Source: Brasenia schreberi (lineage: Eukaryota; Streptophyta; Magnoliopsida; Nymphaeales; Cabombaceae). Taken from it: a stretch of DNA of 64,000 nucleotides. The notes beneath the pieces are model-generated. The model ran no database searches. It saw nothing but the letters and a program-made list of their open reading frames with translations, and had not been told where the DNA came from. A program made the translations under genes and the position numbers. Positions 36,804-48,562 of the stretch are shown in pieces. The stretch's first letter is position 1. Each line of letters starts with the position of its first letter. Location: positions 30,176,501 to 30,240,500 of the forward strand of contig JAYKKT010000091.1 of NCBI GenBank assembly GCA_036023115.1, read 5' to 3'.

Positions 36804-37345
36804 TTGATACAAACATCACCTAAACATAGACAAGTCGTAGAAGGAATCTTAGAAAAGACCAAGGTTAACACTACCGTAACTCCCGAATCCCTATCCTTCT
36901 TCAACTCTCCCATATTTGCCAAGGCCCTAATTGTGTTTACTGAGGATGAATTAGAAAGACCCGATACAACGTACAACCAAGCTTTGCATATAGAGCTGGT
37001 ATTGAATCACCACACTTTCAACAAGTGCTTGGTTGATGGCGGAGGAGGTCTAAATATTCTTTATCTCCATATGGCTTTCCAAATAGGAGTACCCATATCC
37101 AGGCTTGAACCAAGTTCAATTGTCATCACAAGATACGATGACAACTCATCCCACCCCTTAGGCTCCATAGAGTTACCCATGGAAGTCGGTCAAATACCAC
37201 ATGTAGGGTTGTTTAATGTCTTAAACATAAACCCCCACTACAACTTGTTATTAGGGAGGCCTTGGATACATTCCTTATGAGTCGTCCCTTCAACCTTTCT
37301 GAAATGCCTTAAAATCCCATGGGATAATCAGGTCGTGACAGTATT
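36804..37345 (+). pseudogene. Aspartic protease region of element B (Tat/Ogre type)
   Basis: A 158-codon frame has the order seen in Tat/Ogre protease: FTEDELERPDTTYNQALHIE, then KCLVDGGGGLNILYLHMAF where DGG is the active-site Asp region (usually VDGGSALN), and YNLLLGRPWIH near 37240-37275. After a stop the sequence VVPSTF..KCLKIPWDN continues the family pattern. The active-site Ser is replaced by Gly (DGGGG for DGGSA), which would need testing for activity. Best-preserved coding block of the element. Confidence 0.82.
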
Positions 37346-38640
37346 TTGAGAAGACAATCCACATCTCAAGGGAATACAAAACTTCTCTTGTCTATCAAGT
37401 GACCCATTGAGTGAGGTGGAGAGGGCCATGGAGACACCCAAATCTTCCACTCTTAGGGTTGTGTGCATCCTAGAGGAGTCACACCATTCCACCTCTAAAG
37501 CCATACACCTCCTAGGCACACCCCAGAAAACTCGAATATATAACCACACAATAGATAATACATCATTCCAAGGTCATCCTCTTTATCAAAACTTAAAAGC
37601 TTTTGAATATGTTATTGAATATGGGGTATGTACCATACCAGGATTTAGGAGCCAAGAACTAAGGTATATTAGAACCCATTCAACCTCTACCTAACCTAGG
37701 TCGATATGGCTTTGGGTACATCCCATCCATACCCCCTGAGCCACCACCTAAGACCAATTGAGTCAAGGGTGCCCTAGAGCCAACTAAAACCGAAACCTAT
37801 ATCCTAGACCTCTTATTTGGAGTCTAATCCATGGTGTTTTCTTTGTAGGCTTGATAGAAGACCCCTTTCTTAAAAAAAAATCCAAAAAAAAGTTTAGATT
37901 TAGAAAAACCAAAAAAATTTAAAAAGCTCCCAAAACCTAAAAACATTTGAAAAATCTGAAAATTCTAAAAAGAAAATCTTTTATATTCTTTCTTCTAGCA
38001 TTTACTTGGAAAAATTCAAAAAATTAAAAAAGTCAAAAATCCTAAAAATTTTGGTTTTCAAAATCAGGTACAAACTCAAAAATTGATTTTGGCAAAACCC
38101 ATATACAATCTCAAACCCAAAGTGTCTCTTATGTATAACCCTTCTCATCTGCAATATACTTCCCTAGAAATCAAAACACTTTAGAGTGATGCAAGGAGTA
38201 AGATCTCCTCATCCATGAGGATGATCAAGCCTCTGAGCTTTCCAAAGTGTGTCAAAATAGGTACTTGTTTGCATGAACATGGAAAGACATCATTCATTGC
38301 AATTTTGAAATCTACATAGATGTGTTTTGCATGGACCTATGAAGACATTCCTGGTTTAGATCTTAGGATGGTAGAGCATCATTTACCTCTAGAACTAAAT
38401 GCAAAACCCGATGCACACACTTAGAATCTTTGCAAAAGGTCATCGAAAGACTTAAGATTTATAAAGTGAAACTAAACTAGATTTTCCTACTAGATTTTCC
38501 CTGTTCAAATAATGTGGGTGGATATGAGACACTCATACAAGGTCTAAAAATTTTGAAAAATCTAGGGGCATCATGTATTGAAGTATGCCAGACTTCCCAT
38601 TCATACTAAATTATATTCATTTCATACATCTCTTGCACTC
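37346..38640 (+). pseudogene. Post-protease tract of element B with RT deletion
   Basis: A frame at 37407-37694 corresponds to the region after protease, with a decayed glycine-rich part (CTIPGFRSQELRYIRTHSTS). AT-rich AAAATC-type sequence follows from 37870 to 38100, also present in element A. No YXDD, RNase H or integrase core (HHCC, DDE) is visible before the integrase tail resumes. Confidence 0.55.
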
Positions 38641-38981
38641 AATCTGCCCATAGAGACCCTACAACAAGCCAAATAGTTGAGCTTGACCTACTTGATGAGA
38701 AAAAACTCCTTGCCATGGATCATGCACACGCATAACAACAAAAAATAGCCTGACACTATGAAAAGCATATGAAGGCTTGTCACTTCAAAGTGGGAGACCT
38801 TATTTTGAAAACTATCCATCATCATGACCAACATCCACTTGGTAAGTGGCGGCCCAAGTGGGATGGTCCCTATGTTGTAAGAGGGGCAATAACAAATAAT
38901 GCATATTGGTTGATTGATGTTGAGAGAAGAAATTTAGCAGATCCTACAAATGCCCAATACTTGAAAAAAAATTATGTCTAG
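38640..38981 (+). pseudogene. Integrase C-terminal module of element B
   Basis: It begins in a decayed part with ELDLLDEKKLLAMDHAHAQQ, then a clean 70-codon frame from 38769. That frame reads HFKVGDLILKTI, then GKWRPKWDGPYVVRGAI, AYWLIDVERRNLADPTNAQY and LKKNYV. This is the gypsy integrase C-terminal DNA-binding module (F..GDLVLK, GKW.P.W.GPY.V, G.Y.L.D, N...LK.YY). The catalytic core is absent upstream. Confidence 0.85.
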
Positions 38982-39317
38982 GGTCGACTCTAAATTCTTT
39001 TGAAAAGATTTTAAAAATGAATCTCCTTTGAATTTCTTGAAAGAGGATCAAAATGGATTATGTGACCCTGAATTAGGGAATTGATGCTTTATGAAAAGTA
39101 GAGTTTTCAAAATCATTTGGTAACATTTTAAAAATCCTTGGCTTACAAAATGAGGCTTAGTTTAAAATAACAAAATATTTTCAAATTATAGGTGCTATTA
39201 GGAAATAGGATATACTTGGCTTAATCGAGTATCTAAAGGGATGAGTTGTATTCCCCACTTCATTTCTTCCCAAAAAGGAAAATTGGCAAAATCAAAAGAA
39301 AAAGAAGAAAAACAAAA

Positions 39318-39391
39318 CCTCCAATATAGAGGTCTTCCAAAAAAATGAAAAAAGAAAAGAAAAGGGAATTAGAAATCCTCTAATATAGAGG
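39318..39391. repeat. Paired palindromes CCTCCAATATAGAGG in element B
   Basis: Copies at 39318-39332 and 39377-39391, at the same place and spacing class as in element A. Confidence 0.6.
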
Positions 39392-40132
39392 TTCCCTTTG
39401 AAAAAATAGAAAAAGAAAAGCCAAAGCTCAAAAGAGCAATTTTTCATCAAAAATTTCTTAGCCTTATACCACGCGATATTTCAAAAGGGACTGTGAAAAA
39501 CTCTTTCCCAAAATCCCCACAGCTTATCCCAATGGAGAAAAGTTCACCATTCAAATACTATAGTAGGAATATGACTTACTTATTTGGATTTCATTTTGTT
39601 TGAGAATTAGACCTTGTTGTGTAAGAAATTGAATTTTGAAATGCTATTCAAAATTTTCTACAAAACTACTACTAAGTAGTGGGTATTAAAACCCGAGTGA
39701 GGGAAAATATAACAAATTGGAAGTCCTTTTGATAGAAACCAAAAGGAGTTTTCTTTTTGAAAAAAAATTGAAAACCTGAAACATAAAAGGAAACAATATG
39801 GGAACCATCTTGCTTGAGGTAGCAGACCTTCATAGGCTCTTCTAAAGCTCACAAATCATATGTAGGGTCTCTAAACACACACCTCACTCACCTCACATTC
39901 CATGCACACATGCATCTATCAAGGGCATGATCATCTTAGGACCAAGTGTTTTCTTATCAAGTCCCCTTTAGGCAAGATCCCCTCCTTCACAAAAACAAAT
40001 CTAAGAAAATAAATGTTATGGAATGAAGGAAAAATTCATACTCTCAAATTAAATCTAGAAAGAAAATCAAATGGGTGTTTTCTTCTTTGTCATTATCAAA
40101 ATAAATTTGGATTAATACCAAAGATGGGTATC

Positions 40133-41950
40133 TCTAAACACCCAAAAATTATTCAAAACAAAAAATTTGATCTTTTAGAATTTTTTTGCCTTTTTTAAAG
40201 AAATATTACAGTTTTTGGTCTTTTAAAAGTTTTTCAAATAAAAACACCTCAAACGAACTCATTTTCGTGCTAAAATTTTATAGCAACCTCAAAATAAGGG
40301 TACATTGCATCCTTCTCCACAAAATCCAATTTTGATAAAAGTTCAAAAAATGACTACTTTTCACTCAAGGTCAAATTGACATGATTTTGCTCTTTCAAAT
40401 GATTGCCTTCAAAGAAAGAATAGTTTCAAACAATTTTTCTCAAAAAAAAAAAGAGATATTTGGAACCAAACCCAGAAATATTTGCAAATTGACAATTTTT
40501 AAAATTATAAAAACTCTGAAATTTCAAAACAAATTAAATCCGAATCAGACCTCAAAAACTCGTCGGATCGAGGATAGTCTTACTCTAAAACCCTACTCCC
40601 AAGGGTTAAAGTGGTTCGAGAAACTACATCCATCAAAAAAGTTAAAGTGGTCTGACACCCTACACCTAACAAAGGGTTAAAGTGGTTAAAACAATAAAGA
40701 CTAACTCACGGAGCAAAAGCGTATCACCCACGCAAGCAAACACTGAGAATTGGACATGAGACTTAGTTGTTTTCTAAAAACAATATTTAAAGATTTCATT
40801 AAACTTGATATTTTCAAATATAAAAGAAATAGTTTTAAAGAAAATATTTGAAACCATACCTTTTATACTTCAAACTCGAATTGGAAGGAGGCAAATTCCC
40901 CACAAAAAGAAGATGTGAAGAACCAAAAAGACAACGACCAAGCACCTGCCAATTTCGGTAACCTACCATTTTAGATCTAGATATTAGGCAAGTGGCCTAA
41001 GGTGACTGTCAAGAAAAAAGAAAGTCAACTTCCAAGAAAGAAGGAAGGTCAGCATCTAAGAAGGAAGGGTCGACATCTAAGAAGGAAGGAAGGTCAGCAT
41101 CGAAGAAGGAAAGAAGGTCGACATCGAAGAGAGGAAGAATTCGGCCAGCAATAAGACAACATTAGTGGACAAGGAAACTTACCTTGAGCATCCTTGGTGC
41201 CCGATTTGGTAAACCATCAAGGTAGGTCGGTCGACTGCAACATGAATGAACAAGATCACTTACCTTGCGCAGGCATGGTGCTCGATTTGGCAAGTCATCA
41301 AGTTCTTGCCTGGAAGATTTCAACGTCATTAGATAGGACAACTTACCATGCGCAGCTATGGTGCCTGATTTGGCAAGCCATCAAGCTCTTGCTTGGTTGA
41401 TTTCAACATGAGTGAACCATACAACTTACCATGGGCAACATTGGTGTCCGATTTGGTAAGCCATCAGGAAGAACCGATTTCAACAAGGTTGAAGTAGGCA
41501 ACTAACCATCTTAGGTCCAGCCATGAGACAACCATGGGCTAGCCGATTTCAGCAAGATTGAACAAAGGAACTTACTATCTTAGGTCCAGCCATGAGACAG
41601 CCATGGGTTGGCCGATTTTAGCAAGATTGAAGAAGGCAACTTACCATTGTAAACCTTGTCGATTTCAGCAAGTGGATAGAAACAACACCTTGACCCGATT
41701 TGGTAGGCCATTAGACAGCCACAAACCTGGCTAATTTTAGCAAGAGTAACTTACCATATTGAAGGACCATCTATTAGGTAAGTTGCCATACAAGGAGCAG
41801 CAGCAAGGGGCGATTAAAGAGGAAACTTTACGCCTATAAAAGAGCCCGTGAGGGTGACTAATAAAGCATCTTAGAATCGAAAATTGAAGCCAATCAATCG
41901 ATCAAGCATCAATCCTTTAATTCATGATTCAAAGAGGAATTCGTGAGGAG

Positions 41951-42016
<66 letters not shown>

Positions 42017-43253
42017 AAAGAAAAAGGGGGGGAGGAGGCTTACCACCACCAACCACCTGCCACCATCCCGTTCTTCCGCACTATAGGTCCCTTATTTCCT
42101 TATCTTTTAAATATTATTTTCTCCTCTTTCATTAAATTTAAATGGGGTTGTAATTAAGGAGCTCATCTCTCCATTTTGATGTAATAGTTAAAGATTTTAT
42201 GCTATATGTATTTTATTTTCGATTCTTTCTACTCCGATATACTATATAAGATCTTATACCTCCTAATCTCCTCTATGCTTTTGATATAATTATAATTTTA
42301 TTTATTTTAAATTATTGTAGATTATCTTTTAATTCAGACGAAATGCATATATATCTTGTAAAAACTGAAAATATATTTTCTACACTCTATACATGTCTGA
42401 TGAATGATTTTTATTTTTTTACCTCCTACTCCGAATGTGCTAAACTTTTCACCTAATCTACACACACCAACACACTGTTCATAAAAATTTCAAGAATTTT
42501 AGGATTGTGCACCATCATAAATAAAATCAGAGAAATCAAATGAAATTGGAATAGAGTCTGTAAAACTCACAGATCTTGCAATAGAGGTTGGGTCATAATC
42601 CCTTAACTTTGTATACAGTGAACCGTTTTAATTGAAAATGGTACCATTGGAAATCTAAGACGTACAACTTTTCAACAAAACCAATTTCAAAGAAATCAGA
42701 GATCTAAGTACCAAGATACAGTTTCTTTTCTAATCCTTTGTTTCTTTATTACAGATCTATCACAAACACCTAAGTATGGTATATTCTCGGAATTAATTGT
42801 ATATATCTACAAAACTTAAAATAAAAATAAAAATAGTTTCTGAATGTGCATATTAAACTCTATCTTTTGTAAAATTTTGAGAATTTTTCAAGATATAAAA
42901 GCTATCCAAAAAAATTAGGAAACAAGTCTTTAAAAATAAAACAAGTTTTTGTTTTTCAAGATTTGAAATGTCTTGAATTAAGAAGTACGCGATTTTTGTC
43001 AAGCTTTTTGAATTGAAATTTGGTTTTGAAAACTTACCGGATCTTGAATAATTTTTCAAGCATCTAGTCTAACCTTTGAGCATCGTTTAAGAAGACCTAC
43101 GTCGAAAAGAATTCACTTACCCACAATCACTAAGGAAGTCAGAAATCATCTTTACTAGTTTGAGCAAACTAGTTGGTACACTCGCACATTCGTAACTGAC
43201 AAATTTAGTTTGAAGTCTCTATATAGACTTCAGAATAAAAATTCACATCTACA
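40133..43253 (+). repeat. 3' LTR of element B, 3121 bp
   Basis: It starts TCTAAACACCC (TG decayed to TC) after a weak purine tract (CCAAAGATGGGTA) and ends CTACA. It contains the TATA box at 41835 and an AG microsatellite at 41957-42014. Reference for the original, uninterrupted LTR. Confidence 0.85.
41835..41841 (+). promoter_or_regulatory. TATA box of element B 3' LTR
   Basis: CGCCTATAAAAGAGCCC; same place as in the 5' LTR. Confidence 0.6.
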
Positions 43254-44230
43254 ATTAGGCCGTTGGCCAACGGTTGTACCAAAAAGAGGCTATCCGTTGC
43301 GTATTTAACAAGGAATCCAGTACAACGATGAGATGTATCTGGTGAAGCTGCTAAAGATTGCCATCAATGATATTAGAGCCTCGTTATCTACAAATAGAGA
43401 GGTATGTTTTTAAGTTTTTTTAGAAATAGGAAAAGCAAAAGAAAGAGAAAAGAAGAGAGAACTCCCTTCGGTAGCCGAAAAGAAAAGGTCATCTATCGGA
43501 AACCACCAACGATGGCCTAAGACAGGCAACAATAAATCAAAAATGGCCTTCTAGTCGTCCCATCGGTTGAAATGGGAGGAAGCCCTGCAATGGTTAGAGG
43601 ACAAATGATCGGAGTTCGTCATCCAAAGGCAAGCCAAAACTAGGGAAAACCCTACAGTGGCAAGAGGACAAATGATTGGAGGCCCTCTTCCCTCCCTCAC
43701 TCACTTTCCCATTTTATACCCCCTTCTCTCGAAGGTTCGGTTTTTGAAAATTGTGAGCAAAAACCACGGTTTCACAAAACTACCTCGGGGTAAAATTACA
43801 GTATGGCACAGGGTAAAATTACCAAAATATCCTTGTCCCTAGATGAGTGTATATTAACAGTTTTGCCATTGTATTAAAAGACAAGACTACTCCTTTCTTT
43901 AAGAAAATTGACAAATTCGAACTAAATGGCAAAATTACTATCATGCCCCCGATTAGTCATGGATTTTACTGAAAAGCAAGAGTCATTTTTATTGTTCTAC
44001 CTTGAAACTTTTTTGAAAAATTACAAGCCCATATAGAAGGATAAAATTCATGGTTTACCCTTGGAACATTGAAAAATTACGATGGTAGGAAAAATAGAAA
44101 AAATTATAAATTTGCCCTTGGTTTGGTTCTAAAAATAACAAAATCAAGTTATAAAAAACTCAAAAATGGTACTTAAAACATGTTTGAAAATATTTTAAGT
44201 ACCATAAGTTATTTTCAATTCAGTAGATGG
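43254..44230 (+). repeat. Non-coding repeat tract: probable family-D remainder and a tract shared with 64000-55165
   Basis: It begins with the right TSD of element B and should continue the family-D LTR broken at 24811, though the match beyond the junction is weak. From about 43700 on it is homologous to the minus strand at 64000-63697 and 55473-55165. Shared words include GGTAAAATTAC-type runs and AAAATGGTAC(T/C)TAA. In both places a copia element follows. Confidence 0.45.
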
Positions 44231-44409
44231 ATATTTTGTATTTTATGTTTTAATAGTTGACTATCTGTTATATGTTGCTTATTGAATGTTTCCCTATTAG
44301 ACCGTCTAATTGATCTTTTTGCCAAACATATAAAAATGAACTCTAAAATATGTGTGAGAATTGGTAAAAACAAAAAATTAAACACTTAATTTTCAAATAT
44401 AGAAAAAAA

Positions 44410-44900
44410 GAATACTGTTAGCTCTTACACTAGAAGGTGTAGATTATGTACTACAGAAAACTATATGTCCACCACCCCGTGACATTACTGAGCAACAAAA
44501 AAAAATGTACAAAATATTACTAAAGGATGACACAATAACAATGACTATTATGATAACATACATGGAGGATGACTTGATTAGAATCTTTGAAGAATATGAG
44601 ACCGCAAAAGAGTTGTTTGATTCGATAACTAAATATGATACTACAACTAAGCTAAATGTTCAATCATTTTTACAAAAATACAACTCTTATAAAATAAAAG
44701 GAGATAATATAGTGGAACATGTGAACCAAATGCTGATAATGGCAAGAGACTTAGTTGTAGCTAAATCATTCATCCCATAACCTATGTTGATATCTACAAT
44801 ACTAAATAATCTTTCCTATTATGGAACATAGTCACTATTGCCTTTAGACTAAGGCCTGAGACAAGTTTTTCTAAATTGCCCCTCAAGCTATCAATTGAAT
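44410..44900 (+). pseudogene. Copia gag (UBN2-type) remnant
   Basis: A 91-codon frame from 44505 includes DDLIRIFEEYETAKELFDSI, then LNVQSFLQKYNSYKIKGDNI and VNQMLIMARDL, the helical pattern of UBN2/retrotran_gag proteins. Decayed coding continues on both sides (LEGVDYVLQK upstream near 44430). The zinc knuckle region is lost in frameshifts near 45060. Confidence 0.75.
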
Positions 44901-45239
44901 GAGAACATATGAAAAAAAGAAAGAAAGAGAGATTGCTAGTACTTCAAGACGAGATAGGGTCTAACTCTAAGGTCAATCAGAAGAAAATAAATCGAACAAA
45001 AAGTTTGACAAAAATAACAAAAATGGTGGTCAATCTTTAAAGAAACTGTTTATTGAGTCAAATACTTCAATTATAGAAAAATGAGGAACTATAAGAGGGA
45101 TTAACACAATAAGAAGAACGATGAAAACACCCAGCAATACGGATAATCGGAAAAGCATGATATAATCTACATGATATCTGAATGTTTATACCTAGATCGC
45201 CCAATGACTAGCTAGTAGATTCACTCAGGAGTGACAAGA

Positions 45240-46440
45240 CATAATCTCGAAGAGCAAGGAAGGAGCAATGGACCTAAAGGAATACAAACTAGGAAAACAT
45301 CAGGTATACATGAAAAATAACACTTTCTTAGATGTTCTTGTCATTGGGTATTTTAGAATTGACACACTAGTTGTACTGACTGATGAATTGATTGTGCCAA
45401 CTATAAGGCACAATCTAGTTTCGATCCTTATTTTGGTTAAGAAGGGTTTTGAGGTCTCAGGTTTATTCTTAGAAAAGTGACCATGGAAAAGCATGAGAGA
45501 GTAGTTTTCTGTGAACAGTTTGATGTAGAACATGACTTATTCAAACTGAATATTAATAAAAGTGAAGATTCTTCTGATTATATTGATTGTGCCTTTAATG
45601 TTGATGTGAATGTATGGCATAAACGCTTGGGTCATATAAATTTAAAGAAGTTGAGAAAATTAACCAACTTTAACTTATTACCTAGCTTTTATGAAAACGC
45701 TTTTAATAAGTGTGAGGCTTGTATATAAGAGAAAATGATAAGAAAAATATTTTTCAAGGAAATAACAAGGGCAACAATTCTGCGGAAATCATTCACCTTG
45801 ATTTATGTTGACCTTTTAGAGTAAGATAACATTGAGTAAAGGTTTATTTCATAACCTTTGTCGATAATTACTCAAGATATATATACATATATCTCTTAGC
45901 ACATAAATCTGAAGCACTTTACCATTCAAAGAATATAAGTAAGAAGTTAAGAACCAACTGGTGCATGCAATCAAAGTTTTGAGATCAGATAGAGGTGGAG
46001 AGTATACCTCTTTATAATGTTAGAATTATATAAAAACTTTGATATTCCAAGCAAAATACAATGCCAAGGATACCTCAACAGAATGATGTAACAGAAAGAT
46101 ATAACAAAACCTTATTGAATATGACAAGATCTATGTTAATAGATGCTTCTCTACCAAGGGTATTTTGGAGAGAAGCAGTAAGTATAATTGTATATATACT
46201 CAATAGAGTATTGTGTTAAGATGTATTCTTTATACCATATGAGATGTGGTTTGAAAGAAAACCCAAACTAGGTCATCTCAGGAGGTGGGGATTTATTGCT
46301 CATGTGAAGATCCTTGACCAGTCTAGAGACAAGTTAGACATTAGGTCCTTAAGATGTGTATGAGTTTTATCAAAAGGACCATGGACTTATAGAGAGCATG
46401 TTGAATTCGTAGAAGAGCATTCTTGAAAATAATGATGAGT
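45240..46440 (+). pseudogene. Copia protease end, GAG-pre-integrase and integrase remnant
   Basis: The part at 45268-45480 ends VPTIRHNLVSILILVKKGFE, as in the region after copia protease. At 45610-45720 is WHKRLGHINLKKLRKLTNFN and CEACI, the HHCC zinc module. Integrase follows in shifted frames: VITFVDNYSRYIYIYLLAHK, PQQNDVTERYNKTLLNMTRS, VFWREAVSIIVYILNR. Stops in most blocks. Confidence 0.8.
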
Positions 46441-46659
46441 ATTAACTTTCTAGTAGATCTAGATCAATCATCATTTTAACTCATAAACGATCTTTCTGAA
46501 CAAACTAAACTTTAAGTGAACATAAAAGACCTAGGGTCACACCGTCCTATTTAAAGTATTATCACACTTACCTTGCAGAAGAAGTGTGCAATTCAGTGGA
46601 TTTATATGAGTTGACCGATATTATCAGCAGACTATCAACTCATCTGAATGTGTAGACTA

Positions 46660-48167
46660 GTTAAAGGCTATGGATGAGGAAATAAAATCTATTGAGAAAA
46701 ATCAAGTCTGAGAATTGATTGATCTGCCAAAAGAAAGAAAAGTCATAGGTTGTAAATGAGTTCTAAAAAAAAATATAAAGTCAATGAAATAATTGACAAG
46801 TTTAAAGCGAATTTGGTTGCAAAGGGATTTTCACAAAAAGAAGGGAGATTATATTGAGACATATTCTCTTATTGCAAAATTTGCATCTATAAGGATAATC
46901 CTAATGATATTAGCATATTATGATTTGGATTTACATCAATTAGATATAAAGACTCATTTTCTAAATGAAGATTTATATGAATCATATATATATGCAATAG
47001 CCCGAAGGATACAAAATTAAAAGCCAAGAAGATAAAGTATATAGATTGAAAAAAACCCTATATGGCCTTAAACAATCACCTCATTAATGGTATTTGACTT
47101 TTTAAAATATTATTATTGAACTTGGGTTTGTGGCTAATGAACTTGACCACTTTGTACATATCTGTATATATCTGGAATAGTGGGAGTCACTTTGTCATCT
47201 TATCATTATATGTAGATGACATATTGTTGACTGCAAATGACAATGAGATGATTGTCAAAACCAAGTCATGGTTAAACTTAAGGTTTAAAATAAAGGATAT
47301 GGGAGAAGCATCCTATATTCTGAGTATAAAGATTTCTCGAGATAGATAATATAAACTTCTATGCCAAAGTTAGGAGAGAGATATCGATTATATCCTCAAG
47401 AAATTTAAAATGGGTGAATGCAAGTATGCATCTACATCTGTTGTTAAAAGGGTTAAATTAAGTAAGACAGATTATCTCGGTGAGAGAAACGATAAGCCTA
47501 ATGTTCCTTATGTACAAGTTGTTGGTAGCATGATATATGTTTTGTTATATACAAGATCTGATTTTAGCTTCGCTATTAGTCTTCTGATTAGATATTAAAG
47601 TAATCCTGGTTGGCAACACTAGATAACAGTGAAAAAAATTCTAAGATATTTTAAAGGAACAAAAGACTTGAAATTGTGTTTTCAAGTAACTGAAAGTAAT
47701 AGGATAATTACATGCTTACTTTGTTGGGAGTAAAGATGACAACAAATCAACCTCGTAACAAATATTCTTATTTGGAGGTGGAGTTGTTTCTTGGGCATGT
47801 AAGAAACAGGACTATGTAGCGTTTCATATATATAAGGTTTAATATGTGGCTTGTTGTATAGTTGCAACTAGTACCATTTGGATAAACCGCTTCATACATG
47901 ATCTAAAGCTAGATATAGCCAACGAGTCAGATCACATTTATTGTGAACAACAAAGCAATAAGTACTCTAATAAAGAGCAAAGCCAACAACTCCAAAAGCA
48001 AGCATATAATGGTTAAATATCACTATGTTTATGATATGGTTATGAGAATGGAAATATCCATCTCATATATACCAACAAATGATATGTTGGCAGACCCCTT
48101 GACTAAAGGCATGATAGAAGATCTTTTCTCAAAGCATGTTACAAACATAGGTTTGAGATATATTTAA
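46660..48167 (+). pseudogene. Copia reverse transcriptase and RNase H remnant
   Basis: RT blocks in order: LDLHQLDIKTHFLNEDLYES (near 46920-46985), YGLKQSP-like sequence near 47065, then LSLYVDDILLTANDNEM (near 47205-47250) with the catalytic YVDD kept, and RFKIKDMGEASYILSIKISR. RNase H follows to 48167, ending in SYIPTNDMLADPLTKG, the copia C-terminal signature. Frameshifts separate the blocks. Confidence 0.87.
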
Positions 48168-48304
48168 TTGTTGTGCAAGTTAAAAACTATACAACGAGTA
48201 ATGATTGTACAACAATCATAAATGACATAAATAGGAAAATCCCACAAAAGTGGGAGGTAAAACCAATATGTAAGATAACTTGGCTTGAATGGTTAAGTGG
48301 GAGA

Positions 48305-48562
48305 TGTGAAGCCGAGAGGATGGCCATTCTCATCATGATCATCCACGAAAATGGCTAGACCAGCCATCTAGCCGCTTTTTGTGGACAGTTACAATAACAA
48401 ACCGATAAGGGCTCCAAACGGAAAGCCCAATCTTGAAATCTGAGAGGATGGAGTCAGTCACTGTTCTATAAATCCAGAGCAATGCATTGAACTCACACAC
48501 AAGAAAATCAAAAAAAGAAGTGTGTATAAAAATAAGAAATATATTGATGTAGAGAGTAGACA
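48305..48562 (+). repeat. Probable 3' LTR of copia element G
   Basis: It follows the polypurine tract AAGTGGGAGA and starts TGTGAAGCC. A TATA-like TCTATAAAT lies at 48465, and GTAGACA near 48562 is a possible end. No second LTR is available for comparison, so the right end is uncertain. Confidence 0.5.

Larger units (their letters stand above)
24812..43253 (+). mobile_element. Element B: Tat-like LTR retrotransposon with split 5' LTR
   Basis: Outer ends are TGTAAACACCC at 24812 and CTACA at 43253, with TSDs ACTAG (24807-24811) and ATTAG (43254-43258), one mismatch. The 3' LTR is 3121 bp. The 5' LTR exists as two collinear pieces, 24812-26811 and about 34467-35653, together about 3185 bp, separated by 7.65 kb of foreign DNA. 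The interior (35654-40132) keeps gag-like sequence, aspartic protease, the post-protease region and the integrase tail. Reverse transcriptase, RNase H and the integrase core are missing. Non-autonomous sister of element A. Confidence 0.83.
44400..48562 (+). mobile_element. Copia element G, decayed, 5' truncated
   Basis: Order gag, protease region, GAG-pre-integrase, integrase, reverse transcriptase, RNase H, polypurine tract, LTR: the Ty1/copia order. No 5' LTR or primer site is visible upstream. Dozens of stops and frameshifts. Confidence 0.83.
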
